From the NCBI GenBank assembly GCA_030432595.1, contig JAUIGU010000009.1:61189-125188 (forward strand): 64,000 nt of DNA. Reading direction: 5' to 3'. The position numbers and the translations under genes were made by a program. Origin of the DNA: Phycisphaerae bacterium (GTDB taxonomy: Bacteria > Planctomycetota > Phycisphaerae > Phycisphaerales > Phycisphaeraceae). Below the pieces are notes generated by a model. It saw only the letters and a list, made by a program, of their open reading frames with translations. It did not search any database and was not told the origin of the DNA. Below, one piece after another: positions 37,055 through 45,940 of the stretch (the first letter of the stretch is position 1; every line of letters starts with the position of its first letter).

Positions 37055-37846
37055 ATGTCGCAGCGCGCGTTGCCAACCCGAGCCGTGGTCGTGAGTGTGT
37101 TGCTGGTGCTGCTGCCGGTGACGCTGCTGGGCGTGTGGGCCGGCGTGTCCGCGGTGACGGGGCCGTGGTACCGGTCGGAGACGCAGTTGAACGTAGTCGA
37201 TTTGCCGAATACATCAAACTTCGTGCCTCTGCCCCCGAAAAACAATCAAGAGTCACGGACGTTGATCGCGTCCATCGACCGCCAGCATGAGCTGTTGATG
37301 TCCGACGACGTGTTGCGCGCGTCGATCCAGTGGCCCTCGGTCCGCAACACCGACTGGTTCAAGCCCTTTGACGGCGACGTGCGGCTGGCCACGGCAGCGT
37401 TGAGAGAGCGGATCAGTGTGCATCGAGTTCCGGATTCATCGTTGCTCGAATTGTCGGTGACGTTGCCGGGTCGAATCGATGCGCAGACCGTGTTGGACGC
37501 GTGGGTTACTGCTTACCTGCAGCATCGAATGATCTCGCAGTATCACAACCCCCTTGAGCAGCTTTTCGAGATGCATCTCCGTGAACGTGATCGGGCGGCC
37601 GACGAACTCAAGCGCTTGCAAGAAGAATACGAGGCGCAGGCGACGCTGGTGAGCAGTGGCGATGAGGCAGCGGCTGGAGATTTGGCGAGGATCGACGAGG
37701 ATATTCTTGCCGTGACTGAGCAGCAGAAGCTCGCGGAAGCGCATCTCGCGGAGCTTCGCCTCTACCAGAGGCGGACCAGCCCCACGCGGGTGTATCGACC
37801 GGCGGCCCCGACCGAGGGCGAGCGTGACTGGTGGTACTGGCCGTGA
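37055..37846 (+). CDS. Wzz/GumC-like single-pass membrane protein with coiled coil
   Basis: 263 residues. One membrane helix at about 10-30 (AVVVSVLLVLLPVTLLGVWAG) is followed by a polysaccharide co-polymerase-like domain (WYRSETQLNVVD, SRTLIASIDRQHELLMSDDV, LELSVTLPGRIDAQTVLDAW) as in GumC/Wzz proteins, and a coiled coil at about 175-240 (RDRAADELKRLQEEYEAQAT). It lacks the second membrane helix and kinase domain. It may regulate polysaccharide chain length or be a truncated relative. A CTTGCAAG occurs in its coding sequence at 37,615 by chance. Confidence 0.7.
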   Translation: MSQRALPTRAVVVSVLLVLLPVTLLGVWAGVSAVTGPWYRSETQLNVVDLPNTSNFVPLPPKNNQESRTLIASIDRQHELLMSDDVLRASIQWPSVRNTDWFKPFDGDVRLATAALRERISVHRVPDSSLLELSVTLPGRIDAQTVLDAWVTAYLQHRMISQYHNPLEQLFEMHLRERDRAADELKRLQEEYEAQATLVSSGDEAAAGDLARIDEDILAVTEQQKLAEAHLAELRLYQRRTSPTRVYRPAAPTEGERDWWYWP

Positions 37847-37855
37847 TTCCTCCGC

Positions 37856-37921
37856 GTTCGCGGATGCGCCCGGCTCCGTCGTTCGCTCGTGCTTTCAGAG
37901 CCGGGAGCGTGAGCGACCGGT
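37856..37921. repeat. GCCGGGAGCGTGAGCGACCGG inverted-repeat element (degenerate copy)
   Basis: The right arm (37,898-37,921) is identical over 24 bases to the right arm of the element at 52,785-52,850. The left arm (37,856-37,876) is only a partial match. It lies just after the Wzz/GumC-like gene and might serve as its terminator. Confidence 0.7.
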
Positions 37922-37963
37922 CGGTGTTGGGGGTGGCGTGCGGACGCGTCTACATTGGTGGTC

Positions 37964-38221
37964 ATGCACGACCGGGACGACGACTACGGCGACTTCGACG
38001 AAGGTTTGGACGACGCGGACGAAGAAGAGCAGATCTTCGCATGCCCCGAGTGCGGCGGCGACGTGTACGACGACGCGGAGCGCTGCCCGGGGTGCGGGCA
38101 CTGGGTCACGGACGCGGATCGGTTCGGCCGGGCCGGCGAGGGCGCGGCGTGGGTGAAGTGGGTGGCGGTGGTGTTGATCGTCGTCGTGATCGTGGTGTGG
38201 GTGGTGGCGGGGGGGTCGTGA
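37964..38221 (+). CDS. Small zinc-ribbon membrane protein
   Basis: 85 residues from MHDRDDDYGD. The start is acidic, followed by one CxxC...CxxC zinc ribbon (FACPECGGDVYDDAERCPGC) and a single C-terminal membrane helix (WVAVVLIVVVIVVWVVAGG). Small zinc-ribbon proteins with a tail anchor are common in planctomycetes; their role is unknown. Confidence 0.8.
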   Translation: MHDRDDDYGDFDEGLDDADEEEQIFACPECGGDVYDDAERCPGCGHWVTDADRFGRAGEGAAWVKWVAVVLIVVVIVVWVVAGGS

Positions 38222-38303
38222 CGCGCTCGCGTAGGTGGTTCTATTTCGTGCGGGCATCGACGCTTCTGTCGTGGAATGCCGCAACCCGGCATATCATGGT
38301 TGC

Positions 38304-39095
38304 ATGAAGCTGCGAGGTTTCGTTTGCCCGGGGGCGTTGGCCCTTTCGATGGTGATGCCTGCCGCTGCGCAGATCACGGGGTTCCGGATCGAATCGACAC
38401 CGGGCACGCTGAGCGACGGCACGGCGGTGGTGTCGAACGCTTTGTTCATTGATTTCGACGGCTACTACGAAAACGGTGTTTCTCAGCTGCTGGTCGAACT
38501 GGATCAAGGCTCGATCATCCACATCGACAACCCGATCGACAATCCCTTTTATTCAGGCAGTTCCGAGGCCTACGAGGCGGCACGATTGAACGGCTACCCG
38601 AACTATTACCCGCCTTCGCAGCCGGCCGTCGATCAGATCCCTGATCTGGCGTTCGGGACGTTCGTGGCGCAGGGGGCACTGCGTTGGCCGGATGGGATCG
38701 CGTTGCCCGGCTTTGGGCTCGGCGCGACCCAGCTTGATGATTCAGAAACAACGCCAATCTTTTTTGACGCGATGAAGATCAGCCAATCGTACAACCCGGT
38801 GGCGACCCACGGCATCATCAATATGGACGACTTCGCGGTCGCGCAGCTCACGTTTACGGCGGATGCATCCGGGAGCTTTGCTTATTTCGGCTCGGCCCCT
38901 GCGTTTGGGGGTTTGGGGCCGTACTTTTACACCCGCGCCGGCAACACGATGGAGGGCACCGATCTGTACCACGTGCGCGACGGGCGGATCGTGCCGGTGC
39001 CCGAGCCCGTGGTGGGTTGGCTGGTGCTCGCCGGGTTCACAGTTGCCGGTCGAGCTGGCGGTATTGGATCGCCTCGGCGACGTGGTTCGTCGTGA
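38304..39095 (+). CDS. PEP-CTERM-like secreted protein, 3' end overlapping comM
   Basis: 263 residues from MKLRGFVCPG; signal peptide ends PAAAQ. The body is beta-rich without a recognised domain (TGFRIESTPGTLSDGTAVVS, GIINMDDFAVAQLTFTADAS). It ends in VPVPEPVVGWLVLAGFTVAG followed by an odd 14-residue tail (RAGGIGSPRRRGSS) encoded antisense to the end of comM, a 59-base convergent overlap. Normal PEP-CTERM proteins stop a few residues after the Arg cluster, so the original stop may have been lost. No dockerin-like loops. Confidence 0.75.
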   Translation: MKLRGFVCPGALALSMVMPAAAQITGFRIESTPGTLSDGTAVVSNALFIDFDGYYENGVSQLLVELDQGSIIHIDNPIDNPFYSGSSEAYEAARLNGYPNYYPPSQPAVDQIPDLAFGTFVAQGALRWPDGIALPGFGLGATQLDDSETTPIFFDAMKISQSYNPVATHGIINMDDFAVAQLTFTADASGSFAYFGSAPAFGGLGPYFYTRAGNTMEGTDLYHVRDGRIVPVPEPVVGWLVLAGFTVAGRAGGIGSPRRRGSS

Positions 39096-40554
39096 TGGCG
39101 TCGATGCCTTCGAGGTCGGCGAGGGTGCGGGCGATGCGGCGGACCTTGTCGTAGGCGCGGGCGCTGAGGCCGAGGTCGGTCATCGCGCGCTTCAAGAGGT
39201 CTGCGCCTTGGGCGTCTAAGGGGGCGAGCTTGTCGAGCTGTGCGTGGGACAGCGCGGCGTTGGGGCGGAGCGGGCCGCCGTTGCGTTGGGACTGGATTAT
39301 TCGGGCTTTGAGGACTTGGGCGCGCAATTCGGACGAGGCGACGCCGGGCTTGAGGGACATGAGCCGGTCGTGCGGGACGGGCGGGACATCCACATGGAGG
39401 TCGACGCGGTCGATGAGCGGGCCCGAGAGGCGCGAGAGGTAGCGGTCCATCGCGCGTTGCCCGGCGGCGTCGGGGGATTTCGTTCCTTTTGGAGTCGGAT
39501 TCATGGCCGCAAGCAACATAAACCTGGCCGGAAACGTCACGACACCCTGCGCCCGCGCGATGGTGACGTGGTGGTCTTCGAGCGGTTGGCGCAGGGTTTC
39601 CAACACCGTGCGCGGGAACTCGGGCATCTCGTCGAGGAACAGGACGCCGTGGTGGGCGAGCGAGACCTCGCCGGGGCGGGGATGGATGCCGCCGCCAATG
39701 ACGGCGACGGTGGACGCGGTGTGGTGCGGGGCGCGGACGGGGCGCTGGTGGATGAGCGGCGTGTCGACAGGCACGGCACCGACGGCGGAGTAGACGCGCG
39801 TCACTTCCAAGGCCTCGTCGCGCGACAGCGGCGGGAGGATCGACGGCATCGCCCTGGCCATGAGCGTCTTGCCGCTGCCGGGCGGGCCGATCATGAGGAC
39901 GTTGTGGTTGCCGGCGGCGGCGATCATGAGCGCGCGTTTGGCGCCTTCCTGCCCGCGGATGTCGGCGAAGTCGGGCGCGTCGGCGGGGGCTAGATTCGCC
40001 GGGTCGAACGCGGCGGGCGGCGTGGGCTCGATCACGTGTTCGGCGTTGAGGTGCGCGACGACGGCGGCGAGCGAGTCGGCGGCGAACACGTCGATGCCGT
40101 GCACGGCCGAGGCCTCGGCGGCGTTGGCGACGGGGACGACCACGCCGGCCATGTTCATCTGCTGCGCGAGCAGCGCGAGGTTGATGACGCCGGACACCGG
40201 CCGGATGCGCCCGTCGAGCGCGAGCTCGCCGGCGAAGAGAAGCTTCTTGTGCGCGTCGGTTTGGATGAGGCGCTGCGCGAGCAACAAGCCCAGCGCAATC
40301 GCCAAGTCATAACGCGGGCCACTTTTTGGAACGTCCGCCGGCGCGAGGTTGACGGTGATGCGCCCGGCAGGCATCGCGAAGCCGGAGTTGACGATCGCGG
40401 CCTGAACGCGTTCGATGGCTTCCTTGACGGCGGTGTCGGGGAGTCCGACAACGACGGGCTTGCCCGGAAAGTCGGTCTCGGCGACGTCGACCTCGACCTC
40501 ACAGGCCCCGGGCTCGATCCCGTGCAAGACGAAGCTGTGCACCTGGGCGAGCAT
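39037..40554 (-). CDS. comM: Mg-chelatase-like AAA+ ATPase, ComM/YifB family
   Basis: 505 residues, the usual length for the family. The N-terminal domain (VHSFVLHGIEPGACEVEVDV) is followed by the AAA+ core with Walker A MIGPPGSGKTLMARAMP near residue 225, the Mg-chelatase insert region (RPVRAPHHTASTVAVIGGGI), Walker B GVLFLDEMPEFP and a C-terminal helical domain (ARAYDKVRRIARTLADLEG). ComM is a branch-migration helicase used in natural transformation. It lies 27 bases downstream of the TIGR04222-type gene, likely in the same transcript. Confidence 0.95.
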   Translation of the reverse strand: MLAQVHSFVLHGIEPGACEVEVDVAETDFPGKPVVVGLPDTAVKEAIERVQAAIVNSGFAMPAGRITVNLAPADVPKSGPRYDLAIALGLLLAQRLIQTDAHKKLLFAGELALDGRIRPVSGVINLALLAQQMNMAGVVVPVANAAEASAVHGIDVFAADSLAAVVAHLNAEHVIEPTPPAAFDPANLAPADAPDFADIRGQEGAKRALMIAAAGNHNVLMIGPPGSGKTLMARAMPSILPPLSRDEALEVTRVYSAVGAVPVDTPLIHQRPVRAPHHTASTVAVIGGGIHPRPGEVSLAHHGVLFLDEMPEFPRTVLETLRQPLEDHHVTIARAQGVVTFPARFMLLAAMNPTPKGTKSPDAAGQRAMDRYLSRLSGPLIDRVDLHVDVPPVPHDRLMSLKPGVASSELRAQVLKARIIQSQRNGGPLRPNAALSHAQLDKLAPLDAQGADLLKRAMTDLGLSARAYDKVRRIARTLADLEGIDAITTNHVAEAIQYRQLDRQL

Positions 40555-40581
40555 GAGGGGAAGGTAGCAGGTCCGCCGCGC

Positions 40582-41460
40582 TCAGTCGCCGCAGCCCCCG
40601 CACCCGCCGCAGCCGCTGCACCCCGAGCACCCGTTGTCGCCATCGGCGTCGCCATCGCTGCTGCCGCTGGTGCCGTGGGCAAGGGCGCGGTGTATTTCTT
40701 CGGTGCCGTCTTTGGGCAGGGCGTTCACGCCGTAGAGGGCGCAAAGCCACGCCCAGTCGCCGGAGCTTCCAGCTTTGGTGAGCATCCTCTTCGTGCGCTC
40801 GCATTTGCATTTGCGGACAGCGCGCTTGCCTTCGCGCGTTGCGAGCATGCCGCCGCAGCCGGCGATCAGCGCGGCCAGCATTGTGACGATGGTCAGGACG
40901 ATTACGATCCCGAACGACTCCCCGCGTTGCCACCCGACCCAGATGCGCCACACGCCGGCCACGCTCAGCAGCACGAACGGGCTTGCCGACGCCCAGCGCC
41001 ACTTCCAGCGGTTCTTCTTGCTCAGCGCCAGGCCGCGCTTCACGAGGCCGTACTCGATCTTGTCGATGCCGTGCGCAACGGCTTTGCGGACGTCCTTGAC
41101 CCGGCCGCCCGCCAATGCAATCTCGTGGACGGTGTGCGTGGGCGAACCGAACGCGTCGGACCCCTCGGCCTTGACGCGCACGCGGCGGGGCTTGTCGAAA
41201 CCGATGCGTCCGCCGCGGTACATCCCCGCCATCGCGGCGTCGGCGACCCGCTCGGTGTCGCCACTGAGGTACGCGGCTTCGTAGACTTCTAATTCGGCCG
41301 GTTCAATGACCTCGGTCTCGGCCGAGACCCTAGCCCCGAATTCACGCAGCACGACGCAGAGCACAAACGAAAAACCCGACAGCATCAGAAAAGGAATCAG
41401 AAACGCGTTGGCCGTGTCGGTGTAGATCCAACTCAGCGGCCATACGGTCACCGTCAGCAT
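40582..41460 (-). CDS. TIGR04222-type membrane protein with Gly/Cys-rich tail
   Basis: 292 residues. N-terminal membrane helix (IPFLMLSGFSFVLCVVLREF), a soluble segment with ELEVYEAAYLSGDTERVADA and AMAGMYRGGRIGFD typical of the TIGR04222 domain, then two helices (ASASPFVLLSVAGVWRIWVG and IVIVLTIVTMLAALIAGCGG) and a basic cytoplasmic part. It ends in NGCSGCSGCGGCGGCGD, a run of Cys spaced by one or two Gly or Ser. Similar tails occur on proteins of this family and may be exported, modified or metal-binding; no function is established. Upstream by 24 bases is a GRDP-like gene. Confidence 0.8.
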   Translation of the reverse strand: MLTVTVWPLSWIYTDTANAFLIPFLMLSGFSFVLCVVLREFGARVSAETEVIEPAELEVYEAAYLSGDTERVADAAMAGMYRGGRIGFDKPRRVRVKAEGSDAFGSPTHTVHEIALAGGRVKDVRKAVAHGIDKIEYGLVKRGLALSKKNRWKWRWASASPFVLLSVAGVWRIWVGWQRGESFGIVIVLTIVTMLAALIAGCGGMLATREGKRAVRKCKCERTKRMLTKAGSSGDWAWLCALYGVNALPKDGTEEIHRALAHGTSGSSDGDADGDNGCSGCSGCGGCGGCGD

Positions 41461-41484
41461 CGTTGGAGTCCTCCGGAGGGGTTA

Positions 41485-41985
41485 TCAGGGGCGTCGCCAC
41501 CACTTGCGGATCAGCCAGGTCTCGTGCGGCAGGACGCGCACGCCGATTATGCGCGGGCCGAAACGTACGGCCGGTGGGGGCCACACGTCGGTCGGGGCTG
41601 GCTGGTTAAACGCTTCGGCGTAGCTGTTGAGGGTTCGGCGGTACTGCTCGTCGTAGCGGGTGGCCTCGGTCGATCCGCCGCGCGTCGGGCCGTGGTGCAG
41701 CGCAGTGCCCAGCACGTCGGGGCAGAACACCTCCCAATAGTCGCGGGTGTATAGCAGGTGGAGGTGCCAAGCCTGATCGATCTCGTCCGACGGCGTGACG
41801 GGATGGCCGGCTGCGATGGCGAGGTAGCAGAACCGCCGATACTCCCGGACAACTCGCACGGCGAAGTCCAGCGGCCAGCGGTTCTCGCGCGCGAGCCGCC
41901 GGGTAAACGGCAGGTCGGCCGCCGGGTCGTCCAGCGGGTGGTGTTGGATTTTCGCCCAGCGTGGATCGGATGCCGCATCCAGCAC
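41485..41985 (-). CDS. GRDP-like (glycine-rich domain-containing family) protein without the glycine-rich part
   Basis: 166 residues, all helical, with the family motif EIDQAWHLHLLYTRDYWEVF near residue 68 and REYRRFCYLAIAAGHPVTPS before it. The domain takes its name from plant glycine-rich proteins; in bacteria it is often next to TIGR04222 membrane proteins, as here. The Gly/Cys-rich stretch is on the neighbour, so the two probably act as a pair. It starts an apparent operon with the TIGR04222 gene and comM. Confidence 0.8.
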   Translation of the reverse strand: MLDAASDPRWAKIQHHPLDDPAADLPFTRRLARENRWPLDFAVRVVREYRRFCYLAIAAGHPVTPSDEIDQAWHLHLLYTRDYWEVFCPDVLGTALHHGPTRGGSTEATRYDEQYRRTLNSYAEAFNQPAPTDVWPPPAVRFGPRIIGVRVLPHETWLIRKWWRRP

Positions 41986-42088
41986 GCATGGATGCTAACA
42001 GCAGGTGGCTCGCATGTATGAAAGTCCGCCGGTCGGACCTCCCATTTGTAGGGTCTGCTCCGGGGGTGCGAAGGGTTTTGGCTTTAGC

Positions 42089-43081
42089 TCACGCCGCCTT
42101 GCGTTGCTCGATCGCGGTGTTCGGTGTGCCGTGGAGGAGGTGGCGGCGGTAGTCGGGGTCGGCGAGCCACCAGGGGTTTTGCAAAGCTTGGGCCCAGAGC
42201 GATGCGCGGGACGGGTGGTGCTGCGCTTGCGATTCGGCGAGGGCGTGGATGCGTTTTCGTTGCTGGTTGGATTGCCAGAGGGTGAAGCGCTGCGCGGGGG
42301 CGAGGCGGTCGGCGTAGCGGTGGAGCAGGGCGAGGGTTTCGCGGTGGTGTTGGAGGGTGGGGGCGATGGCGGGGTTTGTGGGTTGATGCGAAGCGGGGTG
42401 ACCCGGCGCTTCGTCGCGATGCGCCTCAGCACCGGCTTGGGGGTTGAGTGGGGGTTGGGGGGTGGCGTGCTGCGCGGCGGTGGCGGTGGGGATGTGGGCG
42501 GGGCGGAGGCCGTGGTCGAGCAGGCGGAGGATCAGTTCGTCGCCGAAGGCGTGCCGGAATTGCGGGTCGACGCCGCCGACGAGTTCGAGGGTGGTGGCAC
42601 GGAAGGCGCAGGCGGGCAGGGGCGGCGGGCCTTGGGGGTGGTGGAGCAGGTCGGCGAGGGTGGCGTCGGCGTCGTGGAAGCGTCGGCCGACGAAGTCGTC
42701 GTGGTCGTCGAGGAGTTCGGTGTCGCCGACGAACCAGGCGGCGGTGGGGTGTTTGGACGCGGCGCGGGCGGTTTCTTCGAGGGCGCCGGGGAGGAGGACG
42801 TGTTCGGCGTCGAGGACGACGATCAGTTCGGCGGTGGTGCGGGCGCGGGTGTGGTTGATGGCGGCGGCGGGGCCGGCGTCCCCGCCGGTGGACCAGGACG
42901 CGAGCCGGCCGTCGTACATGGCGAGCATGGTGAGGGTGTCGTCGTCCTGGGCGTCGGTGACGACGTGGACTTCGCGGTGGGCGTAGCCCTGATCGAGGGC
43001 GGAGCACAGGGCGCGTTCGAGGTTGGCGCCATCGCGGAAGGAGGTGACGATCACGGCGATGGCGGGGGCGGCGGTGGGCAT
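42089..43081 (-). CDS. Glycosyltransferase family 2 protein
   Basis: 330 residues. The N-terminal 180 residues form a GT-A domain (IAVIVTSFRDGANLERALCS, VLDAEHVLLPGALEETAR, HAFGDELILRLLDHGL). The metal-binding DxD position reads DAE, a variant but compatible with GT2. The C-terminal 140 residues are His/Gln/Ala-rich and helical, without a recognised fold. Function is transfer of a sugar to an unknown acceptor. Confidence 0.85.
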   Translation of the reverse strand: MPTAAPAIAVIVTSFRDGANLERALCSALDQGYAHREVHVVTDAQDDDTLTMLAMYDGRLASWSTGGDAGPAAAINHTRARTTAELIVVLDAEHVLLPGALEETARAASKHPTAAWFVGDTELLDDHDDFVGRRFHDADATLADLLHHPQGPPPLPACAFRATTLELVGGVDPQFRHAFGDELILRLLDHGLRPAHIPTATAAQHATPQPPLNPQAGAEAHRDEAPGHPASHQPTNPAIAPTLQHHRETLALLHRYADRLAPAQRFTLWQSNQQRKRIHALAESQAQHHPSRASLWAQALQNPWWLADPDYRRHLLHGTPNTAIEQRKAA

Positions 43082-43366
43082 GGGCGGCGGTTGGGGTTTG
43101 GGGGTTGGTGGCGAGCAGCGGTGGGGTGATCCGGCCCTTCGTGTTGCTCAGGGCACGGCTTAAGGGGTGGCGTCGCGCTGGTGGCGCGTGCACAACCGTT
43201 ACAGGCGTCATCGTCGGAACCGGGGCGGCGATGAAGTCGCGTCGGTGCGGCCGGGGCGAAATGGCGGGGCGCACGGATAGACGCGGCGTGGGGAGCGCCG
43301 AGCGGGTCGGTGGATTGACTTAAGTCCGGTAACAACGCGCGCGTGAGGGGCGCGTGTGGGGCGAAG

Positions 43367-45094
43367 TCAGATCGGCCGGCCGCCGGTGGGCTCGTCGTCG
43401 TCGCTCCCGCTGAAGCCGAAGGACGGGCCGCCGGGTCCGGTGGCGGCGGGTTGAAGCGGGTCATGGCCGTCGCTGCGCGGGCCGATGGTGAAGCCGGCGT
43501 CGGGGACGACGGCGTCGAAGTCGCCGATCTTCGCTTTCTTGGGCTTCTTGGGCGCGGCGGGCATGGCGGCGATGCCGATGGTCAGGCCCTGGATCAGCAG
43601 CAGGGGAAGGCGGGAGGTTTCGCCGGCCCATGAGGGCGTGAAGACCAGCCAGACGACGCCGACGCCGATCACGGTCGCGACGATGGCGAATTGGCGGCGG
43701 ACGAGCCCGAAGGTGACGCCCACGACCATGCCGGCCAGGAGCGCGAGGTTGAGGCCGATCCAGACCTCGGTGATCCAGCGGGCGACGGGGTCGCGGGCTT
43801 CGACGCTGGTGGACTGCCCGATGAGGCCGGCGAGGACGCCGGACGTTTCGTAGGGGATGCCCATGCGCGGGAGGATGAGTTCGGCGGAGTGGTCGAGGGT
43901 GAGGTTGCGGGCGTGTCGGGTCTGGTAGCGGAGGTAGCCGATCGGGTCGCCGAGCGTGCGGTCCCGGGCGAAGGCGTAGAGGACCGGTGCGGCGTGAGCG
44001 TCGTCGGATTCGGCGAGGGCTTGGGTGAAGTCGGTCCAGGCGGCGGCGACGGCGGCGGGGCGGTCATGGAGGAACTCGCCGGCGGAATCGGTGGCGGCGA
44101 TCTCGGCGGGGATGCCGAACGCTAGATCGACGCGGGCGTCGGTGGTCAGGGTCAGGCCGCGCCCGAGCTGGTAGTTGCGGAACGCCCACGCGCCCGGGGG
44201 CACGGCGGCGGCGACGACGAGTACGGCGCACCACCCCGCGGTGCCTAGCGAGCGCTCGCGCCAGGCGCGCCACGCGGCGACGAACGGCGCGATCAGCACG
44301 ACCCACGGCTGGAACAGGGACGCGAGGCCCAGCGCCAGGCCGCCGCCGCACAATCCGATCCCGCTGGTGAACCAGGTCTGCGCGATCGGGACCAGGGCGA
44401 GCACGACCAGCGTGCACACCCAGATCGTTCCGTCGAGCGTGAGCGCCGCGGCGATCATGCCCGGGTGCGCCGCGACGAGCACGGCCACGAGCAACGCGGC
44501 GGTGCGCTGCTTGAGCATGCCCGAGACTACGAGGTAGGCCGGCCATGCGAGCAGCCCGCCGACCACGCACTGCGCGAGGATCAGGATGGTCAGCGGCAGC
44601 CCGGTGAGCGCGAAGAGGCTCATGAGGGTCGGCATGCCGGGCAGGGCGCGGGTCTCGGGGCGCAGGCCGTCGGCGAAGACGGCATCGACCTCGCCGCGCT
44701 GCTCCTGCAGGCGGTTGAACCGGGCGGCGGCCTCGGCGACGGTGTGGGGCGGGCCCTCCGCACGGGCCTGGAAGGTCGCGGAGAGTTCATCGACGGGCAG
44801 GGCGAAGCGTTGGTGGTCCACGAGCGCTTCGCCGAGCTGCTGGTGGTGTTGGGCGGCGGCGTCGAGCGCGAGGTCGGGCTCCATGCCCGGGCCGAGCATG
44901 GCCAGGAACACGCGCAGCGCGATGGCGGCCAGCACGATCACGACCAGGTAGAGCCCGGTGCCCGAGCCGGGCTCGTCGAGGGGTTCGGTGCCTTTGTCGA
45001 AGGTGGTTTTCGACAGCCCGGGCATGGTGACGCGCGCGACCGATTCGGTCTGCTCGGTCGTGGCTTCGAGGTCGAGGTTCTTGACAACGGGCAC
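43367..45094 (-). CDS. Multi-pass membrane protein, GT39/GT83-like (GT-C) glycosyltransferase
   Basis: 575 residues with about 10 membrane helices from residue 46 (GLYLVVIVLAAIALRVFLAM) to about 500. A long luminal-like segment follows the first helix (LALDAAAQHHQQLGEALV) and later segments with PGMPTLMSLFALTGLP and LPLLLIQGLTIG resemble the dolichyl-phosphate-mannose-protein mannosyltransferase and ArnT group. The expected acidic catalytic residues in the first loop are weakly conserved, so function is tentative. The Pro/Gly-rich C-terminus is cytoplasmic. Confidence 0.65.
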   Translation of the reverse strand: MPVVKNLDLEATTEQTESVARVTMPGLSKTTFDKGTEPLDEPGSGTGLYLVVIVLAAIALRVFLAMLGPGMEPDLALDAAAQHHQQLGEALVDHQRFALPVDELSATFQARAEGPPHTVAEAAARFNRLQEQRGEVDAVFADGLRPETRALPGMPTLMSLFALTGLPLTILILAQCVVGGLLAWPAYLVVSGMLKQRTAALLVAVLVAAHPGMIAAALTLDGTIWVCTLVVLALVPIAQTWFTSGIGLCGGGLALGLASLFQPWVVLIAPFVAAWRAWRERSLGTAGWCAVLVVAAAVPPGAWAFRNYQLGRGLTLTTDARVDLAFGIPAEIAATDSAGEFLHDRPAAVAAAWTDFTQALAESDDAHAAPVLYAFARDRTLGDPIGYLRYQTRHARNLTLDHSAELILPRMGIPYETSGVLAGLIGQSTSVEARDPVARWITEVWIGLNLALLAGMVVGVTFGLVRRQFAIVATVIGVGVVWLVFTPSWAGETSRLPLLLIQGLTIGIAAMPAAPKKPKKAKIGDFDAVVPDAGFTIGPRSDGHDPLQPAATGPGGPSFGFSGSDDDEPTGGRPI

Positions 45095-45328
45095 GGCAAC
45101 CCTCCGCTACGAAGGCGAGGCCCGGGCGTGCCGGGCGCTTGGGTGGATATCGGTCGGTGCGTGCGCCGGCTGGAGCGGGTCAGGCCGGGGAAGTGGGGAG
45201 AGGCTGCGGGTCGCGCGGGTGGTGCGGGATGCGCGGGGCGGAACGCCGAATGGAATGTGTCACGGCACTTGGACGCGTCGGGGAAGCGACCCGTTCGTGC
45301 GAGGGGAAACCGGGCGATTCGGGTTTGT

Positions 45329-45805
45329 TCAGATCGCCCCGTCCCAGTTCGCCGGCAGCAGCAGCACGGGCAGGTCGGTCTGGCGGATGAGGTTGGCGGG
45401 GACGTCGCCGGCGATGAGGCGTTTGAGCACGCCCTTGCCCGTGAGCCCCAGCGCGATCATGGTGCAGTCGCGGGCCCGGGCGGTGTTGAGGATCGCCTTG
45501 GGCGTGTCGTCGGAGAAGAGCATGACGCCGTCGGCCTCGACGCCGGCGTTGGTCAGGCCTTCGACCATGAGTTTGAGGGTCTGCTCGCCGCGCTCGGTGG
45601 CTTCGGACTCGTGGTCGTCCTCGTCCTGCACGGTGGCGACGTGGGCGATGAGCACCTCGGCGTCGAGCCGGCGGGCCAGGTCGGCGATGGGCTTGACCAG
45701 CTTCTCGCTGGCCCAGGGCGAGCTGACGGCGGCCAGCATCTTGCTCCGGGGGCCGGCAGGGCGGGGATCGGGCGGCGGGCTCAAGTCGGGGTTCTCCGAG
45801 ACCAT
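45329..45805 (-). CDS. Universal stress protein, UspA family
   Basis: 158 residues. An N-terminal Pro-rich leader is followed by KMLAAVSSPWASEKLVKPIA, EVLIAHVATVQDE and the C-terminal GLTGKGVLKRLIAGDVPANL, close to the ATP-binding GxxGxxxxxxGSV motif of UspA. The family is linked to stress survival. It is divergently transcribed from the MoxR-like gene. Confidence 0.88.
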   Translation of the reverse strand: MVSENPDLSPPPDPRPAGPRSKMLAAVSSPWASEKLVKPIADLARRLDAEVLIAHVATVQDEDDHESEATERGEQTLKLMVEGLTNAGVEADGVMLFSDDTPKAILNTARARDCTMIALGLTGKGVLKRLIAGDVPANLIRQTDLPVLLLPANWDGAI

Positions 45806-45940
45806 CGGACGCGCCGGCGAAGGGCCGGGTAAGTGGCCGTGGGCGGACGCCGCCCGGGACGCGGCCGACCACCATAACGCCCCCGCCGCGCCCCGGCCAA
45901 AACCGGTGTGACACGCCCGACGCCGCGCCTACGCTTGGGC

